Assembly: GCF_042677005.1 (NCBI RefSeq)
Contig: NZ_JBHTIF010000001.1
Span: 496,001 to 560,000 of the forward strand
Source of the DNA: Lysobacter_I brunescens
Lineage (GTDB): Bacteria > Pseudomonadota > Gammaproteobacteria > Xanthomonadales > Xanthomonadaceae
DNA: 64,000 nucleotides
Reading direction: 5' to 3'
The stretch's first letter is position 1; every line of letters begins with the position of its first letter. Below, piece after piece: positions 27,342 to 36,482 of this stretch. The translations under genes were made by a program, and so were the position numbers. Under the pieces are notes generated by a model that did no database searches, was not told the DNA's origin, and saw nothing but the letters and a program-made list of their open reading frames with translations.

Positions 27342-27456
27342 TGTCATTCAACGCCCGCCTGGATGGATGGGGTTTGACCGGGCCCCGGACCGCAGGCGGC
27401 GATGTTCAGCCACGGGTAAACTGCCCGGCCTGCTTCCGCTTCCCCCGTGCTGGCCC

Positions 27457-28803
27457 ATGACCGTCACCCGCATCCTCACCGGCATCACCACCTCCGGCAC
27501 CCCGCACCTGGGCAACTACGTCGGCGCGATCCGTCCCGCCGTCGAAGCCAGCCGCACGCCCGGCACGCAGAATTTCTACTTCCTCGCCGACCTGCATGCG
27601 CTGATCAAGGTGCAGGACCCGGCCAAGGTGCAGCGCTCGACCCTGGAGATCGCCGCGAGCTGGCTGGCCTGCGGCCTGCAGCCGGACAACGACCGGGTGT
27701 GGTTCTATCGGCAGAGCGACATCCACGAGATCCCGGAGCTGACCTGGTTCCTCACCTGCGTCGCCAGCAAGGGCCTGCTCAACCGCGCCCACGCCTACAA
27801 GGCCGCCGTGGACCGCAACCGCGCCGAGGGCCTCGAAGAGCAGGAAGACCACGGCATCACCGCCGGCCTGTTCATGTACCCGGTGCTGATGGCCGCGGAC
27901 ATCATGATCTTCAACGCGCACAAGGTGCCGGTGGGCCGCGACCAGATCCAGCACATCGAGATGGCGCGCGACTTCGCGCAGCGCTTCAACCATCTGTATG
28001 GCGAACCGGTGGGTAAACAGTATTTCGTGCTGCCCGAGGCGATGATCGAGGAACACGTCGCCACCCTGCCCGGCCTCGACGGCCGCAAGATGTCGAAGAG
28101 CTACGACAACACCATCCCGCTGTTCGCGCCGCGCGAGCAGCTGAAGAAGCTGATCTTCTCGATCGTCACCGACTCGCGCATGCCCGGCGAAGCCAAGGAC
28201 ACCGAGGGCTCGGCGCTGTTCCAGCTCTACCAGGCCTTCGCCAACGCCGAGGAAACCGACGCGATGCGCGCAGCCTTCGCCGACGGCATTGGCTGGGGCG
28301 ATGCGAAGCAGAAGCTGTTCGATCGCGTCGACGCCGAGATCGCGCCATTGCGTGATCGCTACGAAACGCTGATGGCGAAGCCGGCGCTGATCGAACAGCA
28401 GCTGCTCGACGGCGCACGCACCGCGCGCGAACGTCTCGGCACGCCGTTCATGCGCCAGCTGCGCGAAGCCGTGGGCCTGCGCGACCTGTCGAAGATGCCG
28501 GCCGAGGTCGCCGCCGAATCGCACAAGGCCGCCGCGACGCCGCAGATCAAGCAGTACCGCGAGAAGGACGGCAAGTTCCATTTCAAGCTCGCCGACGGCG
28601 ACGACGTGCTGCTGCAGAGCATCGGCTTCGACAATCCCAAGGACGCCGGCGCCTGGGTCGCGCGCTTCAAGCGCGAAGGCGCCGCTGCGCTGGCCGAAGC
28701 GAACGCCGTGCTCGAACCCGGCGCCGATGCCGCGCGCGCCAGTGAAGCGCTCGACGCGCTGAAGCGCGCCGAGGACGCACGCGAACAGGCGAAGGCCGGC
28801 TGA
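27457..28803 (+). CDS. trpS: Tryptophan--tRNA ligase with C-terminal extension
   Basis: A 448-residue class I aminoacyl-tRNA synthetase that charges tRNA-Trp. The HIGH-type motif is PHLGN near residue 15, the KMSKS loop is GRKMSKSYDN near 210, and SGTPHLGNYVGAIRP, QSDIHEIPELTW and VGRDQIQHIEMARD are characteristic of TrpRS. Common bacterial TrpRS proteins are about 330-350 residues. Here an extra 90 or so residues include QIKQYREKDGKFHFKLADG and LLQSIGFDNPKDAGAWVARF, which look like a small separate beta-alpha domain. The start is the ATG at 27457 because that is where homology begins; the 44 upstream in-frame residues look non-coding. It is followed 11 bp later by a small membrane protein gene. 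Confidence 0.95.
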   Translation: MTVTRILTGITTSGTPHLGNYVGAIRPAVEASRTPGTQNFYFLADLHALIKVQDPAKVQRSTLEIAASWLACGLQPDNDRVWFYRQSDIHEIPELTWFLTCVASKGLLNRAHAYKAAVDRNRAEGLEEQEDHGITAGLFMYPVLMAADIMIFNAHKVPVGRDQIQHIEMARDFAQRFNHLYGEPVGKQYFVLPEAMIEEHVATLPGLDGRKMSKSYDNTIPLFAPREQLKKLIFSIVTDSRMPGEAKDTEGSALFQLYQAFANAEETDAMRAAFADGIGWGDAKQKLFDRVDAEIAPLRDRYETLMAKPALIEQQLLDGARTARERLGTPFMRQLREAVGLRDLSKMPAEVAAESHKAAATPQIKQYREKDGKFHFKLADGDDVLLQSIGFDNPKDAGAWVARFKREGAAALAEANAVLEPGADAARASEALDALKRAEDAREQAKAG

Positions 28804-28814
28804 GGTCGCACGAC

Positions 28815-29132
28815 ATGAACGCCTTCGCCGAACTCAACCTTGCCCTGATCCTGTTCCTGCCGTGGTTCCTGATCCTCGGCGTGCTGTACTGGGTCTATCC
28901 GCGCCAGCCGCGCCACGTCGCGCGCGTGCTGTTCGACCTCGCCGCACTGGTGCTGTCGACCGCCGCGTTCCTGTGGAGCATCCACTGGTCGCAGGACATC
29001 GCCGATCGCTCGTACGGCCGCATGTGGCCGCAGGTGCTCGCCACCTCGCTGGGCTACGGCGTGTTCCTCGCCGCGATGACCACCGCGTTCTTCGTCCGCC
29101 GTGCGTGGCTGCGGCGACGCACCGACCGCTGA
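28815..29132 (+). CDS. Small inner-membrane protein of unknown function
   Basis: A 105-residue protein with three predicted membrane spans: LNLALILFLPWFLILGVLYW, VLFDLAALVLSTAAFLW and VLATSLGYGVFLAAMTTAFF. A basic tail, RRAWLRRRTDR, follows and should be cytoplasmic. It lies 11 bp after trpS and is probably cotranscribed. It ends seven bases before the convergent VOC gene. I do not recognise a characterised family. Confidence 0.8.
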   Translation: MNAFAELNLALILFLPWFLILGVLYWVYPRQPRHVARVLFDLAALVLSTAAFLWSIHWSQDIADRSYGRMWPQVLATSLGYGVFLAAMTTAFFVRRAWLRRRTDR

Positions 29133-29139
29133 TCCCGCC

Positions 29140-29520
29140 TCACCACGCATTCGGCGCGGCGCCACGCTCCGGGTGCTTCATCTGTACCACGCAGAAGCGC
29201 TGGCCGGTGGGCGCTTCCATCACCACCCAAGTGTGGACGACGCGGATGCGTTTCGCGCCGAGGGCTTCGAGGCGATGCACCTCGGCTTCGATGTCGTCGG
29301 TTTCGATGTCCAGGTGCACGCGCGACGGGTGCGAGACCGCCTGCACTTCGACGTGCAGCCCGCCGGGAGCGTCGTCGAGCTTGGCGTAGGTCGCGGATTC
29401 CTCCGGCGACAGTTCGCCGACCGGCAGGCCGAGCGCGTCGCTCCAGAAGCGTGCGGCGGCGTCGAGGTCGTCGGTCTGGCAGTCGATGATGAAACCGGCG
29501 AGGCGGCTGCGATGGGCCAT
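29140..29520 (-). CDS. VOC (glyoxalase/bleomycin-resistance fold) family protein
   Basis: A 126-residue protein from the ATG at 29520, which has GGAGG seven bases upstream. It shows the paired beta-alpha-beta pattern of vicinal-oxygen-chelate proteins: GFIIDCQTDDLDAAARFWSDALGLP at the start, then VHLDIETDDIEAEVHRLEALGAKR and a C-terminal VVMEAPTGQRFCVVQ. It belongs to the glyoxalase-like_6 style of unknown-substrate VOC proteins rather than true glyoxalase I. Possible metal ligands are His in RVHLDIE and Glu in VVMEAPTG. It is cytoplasmic and its substrate is unknown. Confidence 0.88.
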   Translation of the reverse strand: MAHRSRLAGFIIDCQTDDLDAAARFWSDALGLPVGELSPEESATYAKLDDAPGGLHVEVQAVSHPSRVHLDIETDDIEAEVHRLEALGAKRIRVVHTWVVMEAPTGQRFCVVQMKHPERGAAPNAW

Positions 29521-29605
29521 GGCGGACCTCCGTGACGGGAATGCCCGCAGCTTACCCCCGGTGGGACCCACCGGTGTCAGCAGTCGATGCCGCCGGAATC
29601 GCTCT

Positions 29606-29908
29606 TCAGCGCACGCGCCTGCGACGCGGCGGCTCCTGGCCCTTCTCCTGCCGTGCCGGGTCGCCTTCCTGCAACAGGCGCAGGCGTTCGCGCTGCTGCT
29701 CGCGTTCGTGCTCGATCTCTTCCAGCTCGCGCAGGTGCAGGACCTGCGTCAGCAGGTCGCGATAGAACGGGTGCAGGCCGGCGCGGCCCAGCGCTTCACG
29801 GAGCATCGCCTCATCCGCGTCGCGGGTGAAGGCGGCGACGCGCTCGAACTGCGTCTGCTCTGGCGCGTCCGGCGCGACGATCAGCGCGAGGAATTCACCG
29901 GGGTCCAT
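29606..29908 (-). CDS. Hypothetical protein with charged coiled-coil segment
   Basis: A 100-residue protein. Residues 1-55 are mixed alpha-helical (MDPGEFLALIVAPD, then AMLREALGRAGLHPFYRDLL). Residues 55-90 form a Glu/Arg-rich heptad-like stretch (LRELEEIEHEREQQRERLRLLQ), which should be a coiled coil. The end, PPRRRRVR, is strongly basic. It follows dacC by 44 bp on the same strand. In enterobacteria ybeD sits at this place, but this protein does not resemble YbeD. Function unknown. Confidence 0.7.
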   Translation of the reverse strand: MDPGEFLALIVAPDAPEQTQFERVAAFTRDADEAMLREALGRAGLHPFYRDLLTQVLHLRELEEIEHEREQQRERLRLLQEGDPARQEKGQEPPRRRRVR

Positions 29909-29952
29909 GGTCGTCGCCTCGTCGTGCGTCGCGCCGGTGGGTCAGATCACGC

Positions 29953-31191
29953 TCAGACCGAGTCCCACCACATCAGGAATTCGTGCCACAGGCGCTTGAA
30001 GAAACCGGCCTCGGGCACGCCTTCGACAGCGACCAGCGGCGCCTGCACGACGACCTGGCCGTCGAGCATCACGCGCACGGTGCCGATCACGGCGCCGGCC
30101 TTGATCGGCGCTTCCAGCACCTTCGGCACGTCCATCTGCGGCTTGAGGTCGGCATAGCGGCCGCGCGGGGTGCTGACCAGCAGCGGCACGGCGACGCCGA
30201 GCTTCACTTCGTCGGTCTTGCCCTTCCAGACCTTGTGCGTCGCGATGGCGGTGTCGGCCTGGTAGAGACGGTGGGTTTCGTGGAAGCGGAAACCCCAGTT
30301 GAGCAGCGCCAGCGAATCGACCGCGCGTTCTTCTTCGCTGGCCGCGCCCATGACCACGGCGATCAGGCGCTGGTCGCCGCGCTTGGCCGAGGACAGCAGG
30401 CAATAGCCGGCGCCGGAGTGGTGGCCGGTCTTCATGCCGTCGACGGTCTCGTCGCGCCACAGCAGCAGGTTGCGGTTGCGCTGGGTGATCGGGCCGACGG
30501 TGAATTCGCGGATCTTGTTGTACGCGTACTCTTCCGGGTAGTCGCGGATCAGCGCGCGGCCGAGCAGCGCGAGATCGCGCGCGGTGGAATAGTGGTTCGG
30601 CGCGGACAGGCCGGTGGCGTTGGCGAAGCGGGTGTTCTTCAGGCCGATGCGCGCGGCGTACTGGTTCATCAGGTCGGCGAAGGCGGCCTCGCTGCCGGCG
30701 GTGTGCTCGGCCAGGGCGATCGCAGCGTCGTTGCCGGACTGGATGGCCATGCCCTTGACCATCTCGGTCAGCGGCGCGGACTTGTTGACCTCGAAGCCGC
30801 TGTAGCTGCCGTCGGTGCCGGCGCCGCCGGTGCGCCAGGCGTTCTCGGTCATGGTGACGCTGTCGCTGGCCTTGATCCGGCCGGCGGCCAGTTCGGCGCC
30901 GAGCACGTAGGAGGTCATGACCTTGGTGATGCTCGCCGGTTCGAGGCGCGTGTCGATGTTCTCGCCGGCGAGGATCTTGCCGGTGGCGTCGTCCATCAGC
31001 AGCCAAGCCTTGGCGCTGACCGGCTTGGGTGCCGGCGGTGCGGCCAGCGGCGGCGGCGCGAGGGCGGGCTTCGGGGACGTGGCCTGCGGGGCCGGCGCGG
31101 TCTGGGCGAGGACGGTGCCGACGAGCAGCGTGGCGCAGAGGCCGGCGATCAGGAGTTTCGCCTGTCTGCGCATCGCAAGCGGGTGTTTCAT
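29953..31191 (-). CDS. dacC: D-alanyl-D-alanine carboxypeptidase (PBP5/6 type)
   Basis: A 412-residue low-molecular-mass penicillin-binding protein that removes the terminal D-Ala from peptidoglycan pentapeptides in the periplasm. A signal peptide covers about residues 1-29 (LLIAGLCATLLVGTVLA, then QTAPAP), and a Pro/Ala-rich linker follows to about 58. The catalytic motifs are all present: Ser87-x-x-Lys90 in PASITK, Ser152-Gly-Asn and Lys254-Thr-Gly. The C-terminal region has the PBP5_C beta domain and an amphipathic end (FFKRLWHEFLMWWDSV) that should hold it on the membrane surface. It is the last recognised gene of an mltB-rlpA-dac group, the usual gammaproteobacterial order. Choosing dacC rather than dacA as symbol is conventional only. 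Confidence 0.94.
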   Translation of the reverse strand: MKHPLAMRRQAKLLIAGLCATLLVGTVLAQTAPAPQATSPKPALAPPPLAAPPAPKPVSAKAWLLMDDATGKILAGENIDTRLEPASITKVMTSYVLGAELAAGRIKASDSVTMTENAWRTGGAGTDGSYSGFEVNKSAPLTEMVKGMAIQSGNDAAIALAEHTAGSEAAFADLMNQYAARIGLKNTRFANATGLSAPNHYSTARDLALLGRALIRDYPEEYAYNKIREFTVGPITQRNRNLLLWRDETVDGMKTGHHSGAGYCLLSSAKRGDQRLIAVVMGAASEEERAVDSLALLNWGFRFHETHRLYQADTAIATHKVWKGKTDEVKLGVAVPLLVSTPRGRYADLKPQMDVPKVLEAPIKAGAVIGTVRVMLDGQVVVQAPLVAVEGVPEAGFFKRLWHEFLMWWDSV

Positions 31192-31298
31192 CGATTTGTT
31201 ACTCCAGCGGAACGGCGCGGGGCCGTTCGATCATCAAGGTCGGACAAGCATTCTGTCGGATCGCACGGTGAAAATCAGCGCGATGCGGCCAGCCGGTA

Positions 31299-32525
31299 TC
31301 AATCGTGCGTCGCATCCGCCGGCACGACGTGCACGGCATCGAAGCCGAGATCGGCCGCGCGCGCGGAAAGTTCCGCGACGCGCGCCTTCGGCACGGGGCC
31401 GACGCGCAGGCGCCAGACCGGCTGGCCGTTGGCCTGGCCCTGGTCGATGCGCAGCGACTCGACGCCGGCGTCGCGCAGCCGTCCATGCGCGCGCTCGGCG
31501 TTGTCGCGCGCCGAGAACGAAGCCAGCTGCAGCAGCACGCCGTCGGCGCCGACGGCCGGCGCAGTGGCGGCGAGCACGGGTGCGGCCGATGCGACGACCA
31601 CCGGTTCGGCCTTGGCGAGCGGGCCGCCACCGACCGGGCGCGACGCGACGGCGACGCGCGTATCAACCTCCGCAGGCGCCGCGGAAGCCGATGCCACCGA
31701 GGCCGAGGTGCCGGATGCGAAGCGGATGCCCTTCTCCTGCATCCAGCGCTCGAATTCCTCGGCGCGCACCGAGGTATCCGGCACGGCCGACGGCGACGCC
31801 TTGGCCTCGTCGCGCTCCTGTCCGGCATCGCGGCCGGCCAGTTCGCGGCCGTCGCTGCCGTCGGGCAGGAGCGCGCGCACTTCCACCCGCGCGGTGCCCT
31901 GCTTGACGAAGCCCAGCTTCACGGCGGCGGCATAGCTCAGGTCGATCACGCGCCCGGCATGGAACGGGCCGCGGTCGTTGACGCGCACCACCACCGACTT
32001 GCCGTTGTCGAGATTGGTCACCCGCACGTAGCTGGGCAACGGCAGCGTCTTGTGCGCGGCGGTGAATGCGTACATGTCGTAGACCTCCTGGTTGGAGGTG
32101 CGGCGACCGTGGAACTTGTTGCCGTAGTACGAGGCGTGGCCTTCCTCGACGTAGCCATGCGCCGAGTCGCGCACGCGGTAGGTCTTGCCGAGCACCGAAT
32201 AGGTGCGGTTGCCGAAACGGGAGGGCGGCTCGCGCTTCACCTCGGGCTCGGGGATGGCGTCGACGTCGGGCACGTAGTCGGGAACGCTGTCCTTGATGTG
32301 CGGCGCGTACAGGCCACCGGCGACGTAATCGCCGCGCTTGGACGGATCTTCCTGCGCCGGGGCGTAGGGCGAACGCTTGGGCCCGTGCGCGGGACGTTCC
32401 GGCGCCGAGGCGTGCGGACGCGGAGACGTCTCGGCGGGAGGAGGCGCGGACTTCTTCGGCGCGGTACTGCAGGCGGCGAGGGCGAGCATCAGCCCGGTGA
32501 CCGTCAGGAGGCGCGCGGCACTCAT
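31299..32525 (-). CDS. rlpA: RlpA, septal-ring lytic transglycosylase with SPOR domain
   Basis: A 408-residue lipoprotein. The signal MSAARLLTVTGLMLALAAC has its lipobox Cys at 19. The double-psi beta-barrel catalytic domain lies at about 120-215: EGHASYYGNKFHGRRTSN, then AAHKTLPLPSYVRV and VVRVNDRGPF, the latter two carrying the His and Asp expected for activity. A long Ala/Ser/Val-rich linker leads to a C-terminal SPOR domain (from VLLQLASFSARDNAERAHGRL to VPADATHD) that binds denuded glycan strands at the septum. RlpA cleaves such strands during daughter-cell separation. Its ATG overlaps the mltB stop codon (ATGA), so translation of the two is probably coupled. Confidence 0.94.
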   Translation of the reverse strand: MSAARLLTVTGLMLALAACSTAPKKSAPPPAETSPRPHASAPERPAHGPKRSPYAPAQEDPSKRGDYVAGGLYAPHIKDSVPDYVPDVDAIPEPEVKREPPSRFGNRTYSVLGKTYRVRDSAHGYVEEGHASYYGNKFHGRRTSNQEVYDMYAFTAAHKTLPLPSYVRVTNLDNGKSVVVRVNDRGPFHAGRVIDLSYAAAVKLGFVKQGTARVEVRALLPDGSDGRELAGRDAGQERDEAKASPSAVPDTSVRAEEFERWMQEKGIRFASGTSASVASASAAPAEVDTRVAVASRPVGGGPLAKAEPVVVASAAPVLAATAPAVGADGVLLQLASFSARDNAERAHGRLRDAGVESLRIDQGQANGQPVWRLRVGPVPKARVAELSARAADLGFDAVHVVPADATHD

Positions 32526-33694
32526 GGGGCGGCGCCCTGGCCTGTTCCGGCATCCGTGCCGGCGGGAGCAGCGATGGCGGCGCCATCCACGCCGGCGCGG
32601 ATCGCCTGGGCGAGCTGGTGCACGGCCAGGGCGTACATCGGCGAGCGGTTGTAGCGGGTGATGACGTAGAAGTTGCGGTAGCCGAGCCAGTATTCGCGAC
32701 CGGCCTCGCCGTCGAAATTCACCACCGTGGCGCCTTCGGCGACCGGTTCGCCGCTGCGCGGGCGATAGCCGCGTTCGGCCAGCGACGGCAGCGGATGCAC
32801 CGGGTCGACGGTTTCCGGCACGAACTCGGCCTTGGACGGGTCGAGATCGGCGCGGGCCACCACCGGGCCGCCGCGCTGCCAGCCGTGGATGACGAAGTAG
32901 TTGGCGATCGAGGCGAACACGTCCGGCTTGTGGGTCAGCAGGTCGCGCCGGCCGTCGGCATCGCCGTCCTTCGCCCACAGGCGGTAGCTCGACGGCATGA
33001 ACTGGCCCATGCCCATCGCGCCGGCGTAGCTGCCTTTCAGGCCGACGATGTCCAGCTGCGGTTCGGCTTTCACCAGCGCGAACAGCTGCGCCAGCTCGCC
33101 GGCGAAGAAAGGCGCGCGCTTGGGATGGTCGAAGGCCAGCGTGTACAGCGCGTCGATGACGCGGAAACTGCCGGTGATCCGGCCGTAGCTGGTCTCCACG
33201 CCGATGATCGCGACGATGTACTCGGCCGGCACGCCGGTCTCGGCGGAGACGCGGTCGAGCGCCTCGCGGTTGGCCAGGTAGAAGTCGCGCCCGCCATTGA
33301 TGCGGGCCGGGGTCATGAAGATGAGGCGATAGTCGCGCCAGGGTTTCACCGCCTCGGCCGGGCGGGTGATGGCGTCGATGATGCTCTGCTTGTATTCGGC
33401 CTGCGCCAGCACGTCGCGGACCTGCTGCGGCGCAACGCCGTAGGTACGCGCGGTGTAGTCGACGAAGGCGGCGATGCGCTGTTCGCGCGGGATGGCCGGG
33501 TCGGTGACCTCGGGCGGCGCCACCGGGCGCTCCGGCGGCTGCGGGACCTTGGGCAGCAGGGGCGACACCACGACCGGGGCCGGTTCGGGCGCGACCACCG
33601 TGGCGGCGGGCTTGGGCGGGGGCGTCTGGGTCGCGCAGCCGGCGAGCGAGGCTGCCAGCGTCGACGCCAGCACGGTCGTCACGAGACGGGGCAT
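32522..33694 (-). CDS. mltB: Membrane-bound lytic murein transglycosylase B
   Basis: A 390-residue lipoprotein that cleaves the MurNAc-GlcNAc bond of peptidoglycan to 1,6-anhydro products. Lipoprotein signal MPRLVTTVLASTLAASLAGC; an ATG ten codons upstream is also possible. A Pro/Val-rich linker precedes the GH103 catalytic domain. This carries IIGVETSYGRITG, whose Glu is the catalytic acid, then SYAGAMGMGQFMPSSY, YFVIHGWQRGG and NFYVITRYNRSPMYALAVHQLA. It is the first visible gene of the mltB-rlpA-dac group and is divergent from the antiporter gene, so its promoter should lie in the 213-bp spacer. Confidence 0.94.
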   Translation of the reverse strand: MPRLVTTVLASTLAASLAGCATQTPPPKPAATVVAPEPAPVVVSPLLPKVPQPPERPVAPPEVTDPAIPREQRIAAFVDYTARTYGVAPQQVRDVLAQAEYKQSIIDAITRPAEAVKPWRDYRLIFMTPARINGGRDFYLANREALDRVSAETGVPAEYIVAIIGVETSYGRITGSFRVIDALYTLAFDHPKRAPFFAGELAQLFALVKAEPQLDIVGLKGSYAGAMGMGQFMPSSYRLWAKDGDADGRRDLLTHKPDVFASIANYFVIHGWQRGGPVVARADLDPSKAEFVPETVDPVHPLPSLAERGYRPRSGEPVAEGATVVNFDGEAGREYWLGYRNFYVITRYNRSPMYALAVHQLAQAIRAGVDGAAIAAPAGTDAGTGQGAAP

Positions 33695-33907
33695 GGCACT
33701 ACGAATCAATGGGTTACGCCTCATCCGGCGGGTCAACGCCGAGAGGGTAGCACGGGCGCACGGACACGCCGATGGGCCGGCGACCGCCGGGCGGAGCGGA
33801 TTCAGCCTCGACCAGGCCGGGTCACGGCCGCGCGCGAGGCCGGACGAGCGACGCCGCGCCGCACCTGCGACGGCTATCCTGTGCGGCCACTCCGCCCACC
33901 CGCACCG

Positions 33908-35119
33908 ATGCCGAACGCCATCCCCACCACCGAGCTGTACCTGATCGCGATGGCGATCATCTTCTGCGTGCCCTACCTGATCTGGCGCCTGGGCCGCACC
34001 GACTACTTCGCGCCGCTGGTGGTGGTGCAGATCGTCACCGGCATCCTGCTCGGCCCCGGCGTGCTGGGCGCGATCTTTCCCGACTACTACCAGTTCGTCT
34101 TCACCAAGGACGTGATCCAGTCGCTCAACGGCCTGGCCTGGTGGGCGGTGATGCTGTTCGTGTGGCTGGCCGGCATCGAGCTGGACCTGGGCGAAGCCTG
34201 GAAGCAGCGCCGCGAGAGCGCGGTCACCGCCGGCATGGCCCTGGGCATGCCGCTGGTGTTCGGCAGCCTCGCCGCGCTGGCCTTGATCCAGTTCCCGGGC
34301 TGGATCGGCGAGAAGGCGCAGTCCTGGCAGTTCGTGCTCGGCATCGGCATGGCCGCCGCGGTGACCGCGCTGCCGATCCTCGTGCTCCTGATGGAGAAGA
34401 TGGACATCCTGCGCACGCCGCTGGGGCAGCGCATCCTGCGCTACGCCAGCCTGGACGACATCGCGATCTGGGCGGTGCTGGCGGTCGTGGTGATGGACTG
34501 GGCACGCCTCGAACGCCAGGCGATCTTCATCGCCGCCTTCGTGCCGGCCTGCTTCCTCTTCCGCCGCTTCATGACTCGCCTGCCGGAACGCGACCGCTGG
34601 TACATCGCGCTGATCTGGCTGGCGGTGGTGTCCTTCGGCGCCGACTGGTGCGGCCTGCATTACATGGTCGGCGCGTTTCTCGCGGGCGTGGTCATGGACC
34701 ACCACTGGTTCGACCGCGACAAGCTCGACACCCTGCGCCACAACGTGCTGCTGGTGATGATGCCGGTGTTCTTCCTCAGCACCGGCCTGCGCACCAGCTG
34801 GGAAGTGGGCGGCGCCGTCGTGTTCCTGGCCGCCGGGTTCCTGCTCGCGATGCAGATCCTGGGCAAGCAGGCCGGCGTGCACCTCGCCGGCCGCCTGCTG
34901 GGCTGGAAACGCGGCGAAGCCTCGGTGATCGGCTGGCTGCTGCAGACCAAGGCGCTGATCGAGATCATCTTCGCCACGGTGCTGCTGGACAAGGGCATCA
35001 TCACCAGCGCGACATTCACCGCCTTGCTGCTGATGGCGCTGGCCAGCACGATGCTGACCGTGCCGATCGTGACGCCCAAACTGCAACGGATGCGCGAGCT
35101 GATCTCGCGCGATGCATGA
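33908..35119 (+). CDS. CPA2-type cation/proton antiporter (membrane domain only)
   Basis: A 403-residue integral membrane protein with about 12 hydrophobic spans. Family features include VQIVTGILLGPGVLG near the start, FVWLAGIELDL, GMAAAVTALPIL, SLDDIAIWAVLAVVV and MVGAFLAGVVM. The acidic pair in SLDD corresponds to the ion-binding region of Na+(K+)/H+ exchangers of the KefB/NapA group. There is no C-terminal RCK/TrkA-N domain, so it is shorter than KefB/KefC and may not be nucleotide- or glutathione-gated. It should exchange Na+ or K+ for H+ across the inner membrane; the exact ion is unknown. It is followed 28 bp later by a periplasmic protein gene. Confidence 0.9.
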   Translation: MPNAIPTTELYLIAMAIIFCVPYLIWRLGRTDYFAPLVVVQIVTGILLGPGVLGAIFPDYYQFVFTKDVIQSLNGLAWWAVMLFVWLAGIELDLGEAWKQRRESAVTAGMALGMPLVFGSLAALALIQFPGWIGEKAQSWQFVLGIGMAAAVTALPILVLLMEKMDILRTPLGQRILRYASLDDIAIWAVLAVVVMDWARLERQAIFIAAFVPACFLFRRFMTRLPERDRWYIALIWLAVVSFGADWCGLHYMVGAFLAGVVMDHHWFDRDKLDTLRHNVLLVMMPVFFLSTGLRTSWEVGGAVVFLAAGFLLAMQILGKQAGVHLAGRLLGWKRGEASVIGWLLQTKALIEIIFATVLLDKGIITSATFTALLLMALASTMLTVPIVTPKLQRMRELISRDA

Positions 35120-35147
35120 GCCCATGCTCGCCCACGAAGGAAACGCC

Positions 35148-36200
35148 ATGACCCCCATGCCCCTCTCGCGCGCCGCCCATCGCCTGCGCACGCCCCTGCT
35201 CGCCGCCCTGCTGCTGGCCGCATTGCCGGCGCTGGCGCAGGAACGCATCCGCTGGCCGGTGACCTGGCAGGCCGGGCAGACCCTGACCTACGAATCGGAA
35301 TCGCTGGAGCGGGAACTCGACGACGGCGGCATCCGCGTGTCGCGCAGCAGCGACGTCAGCGAAGTGCGCATCGTCGAGGCCGGGCCCGGCGGCATCCTGC
35401 AGCACTGGACCACCCGCGACAGCCGGATCGAGACCGTCGAGGGCGATCGCGCGACGACCGATGCGGTGGCGCCGCTGCTCGACCAGTTCGAAGGCTTCGT
35501 GGTGCAGATCGAACTCGGTCCCGACGGTCGCTACCGAAAGCTGCGCAACCTCGACGAGACCGCCGCGAAGATCCGCCAGGTGATGCTGCCGCTCGGCGGC
35601 ACCAGCCTGGAGGACATCAGCGCGCGCATCGACCCGGACATGGCGCCCGCCGACCGCGAGATGATCCTGGCCATCGCCCGGCGCAACATGGAAGCGATGA
35701 TGGCGAAGTTCTTCACCGACGAAATGGTCGAGGCCATGACCACCGGCGGCGTGAAGGGCGTCACCCAGTTTTCCGGTGGCGAATACGAAGTCGGCAAGCG
35801 CTACCGCGACGCCGAGCCGATCGAATCGCCGCTGCTGGGCCGCAAGCTGCCGGCACGCCGCGAATTCACCTTCACCGTCGACAAGCAGGATCCGACGCTG
35901 GCGCGCGTGGAATGGACGCACACGCTCGACACCTCCGGCGACCCCGCGCCGCTGTGGGGCCTGGTGTCGGAACTGACCACCGGCGGCCTGGAGACGGCGC
36001 GCGGCGAAGGCCGGCCGAAGGACCTGGCGCTGCGCGAGGAAGGCATGATGCTGTTCCGTCGCGACACCGGCGTGGTCGAAGCGCTCGAATCCACCGTGAC
36101 CAGCCGCTACGGCAAGGAACACGACGAGCACGACCGCAACCGCATGCGCCTGCGCGGCAGCGCGCACGCCTGGCCGCGCGATCCGGCGCCGACGCGTTGA
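35148..36200 (+). CDS. Exported protein of unknown function
   Basis: A 350-residue protein with a Sec signal peptide (RLRTPLLAALLLAALPALA, cleaved before QERIRW). The start at 35148 has AAGGAA upstream. The mature protein looks beta-rich in its first half (WPVTWQAGQTLTYESESLER, VSEVRIVEAGPGGILQHWT, FVVQIELGPDGRYRKLRNLD). A helical middle follows (MEAMMAKFFTDEMVEAM), then a second beta region (RREFTFTVDKQDPTLARVEWTHTLD). No catalytic motif is recognised. It is in the same direction as the antiporter and overlaps the next gene, so the three are likely cotranscribed. Confidence 0.75.
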   Translation: MTPMPLSRAAHRLRTPLLAALLLAALPALAQERIRWPVTWQAGQTLTYESESLERELDDGGIRVSRSSDVSEVRIVEAGPGGILQHWTTRDSRIETVEGDRATTDAVAPLLDQFEGFVVQIELGPDGRYRKLRNLDETAAKIRQVMLPLGGTSLEDISARIDPDMAPADREMILAIARRNMEAMMAKFFTDEMVEAMTTGGVKGVTQFSGGEYEVGKRYRDAEPIESPLLGRKLPARREFTFTVDKQDPTLARVEWTHTLDTSGDPAPLWGLVSELTTGGLETARGEGRPKDLALREEGMMLFRRDTGVVEALESTVTSRYGKEHDEHDRNRMRLRGSAHAWPRDPAPTR

Positions 36201-36466
36201 GCGCGCGCGGCACGGACCGAAGCATCGCCAACGGCCGCACCGACGCGGACGCACGCGCGCAACGCCTGCTCCCGGCGGTGCTGGCCGCATGCATGTCCGC
36301 CTTCGTCGCGGCCGTGGTGACCGCAGTCAATACCGGCATCGACGCAGCGTTCGCGCTTCGCTGGCTGAAGGCCTGGGCGATCGCGTTGCCCGCCGCCATC
36401 GTCGCGGCCTACCTGTTCCGCCCGCTGGCCTGGCGCATCGCGCGCCTGATCGCCGGCGCGCGCTGA
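36197..36466 (+). CDS. DUF2798 membrane protein
   Basis: An 89-residue protein. The only start that fits is TTG at 36197, overlapping the preceding stop (TTGA), consistent with translational coupling. After a charged N-terminus come two membrane spans of DUF2798 type: LPAVLAACMSAFVAAVVTAV and WAIALPAAIVAAYLFRPLAW, separated by NTGIDAAFALRWLK. The family is small two-span proteins of unknown function. It would be missed if only ATG starts were allowed. Confidence 0.72.
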   Translation: MSARGTDRSIANGRTDADARAQRLLPAVLAACMSAFVAAVVTAVNTGIDAAFALRWLKAWAIALPAAIVAAYLFRPLAWRIARLIAGAR

Positions 36467-36482
36467 CCGCAAGGCGACGCGG

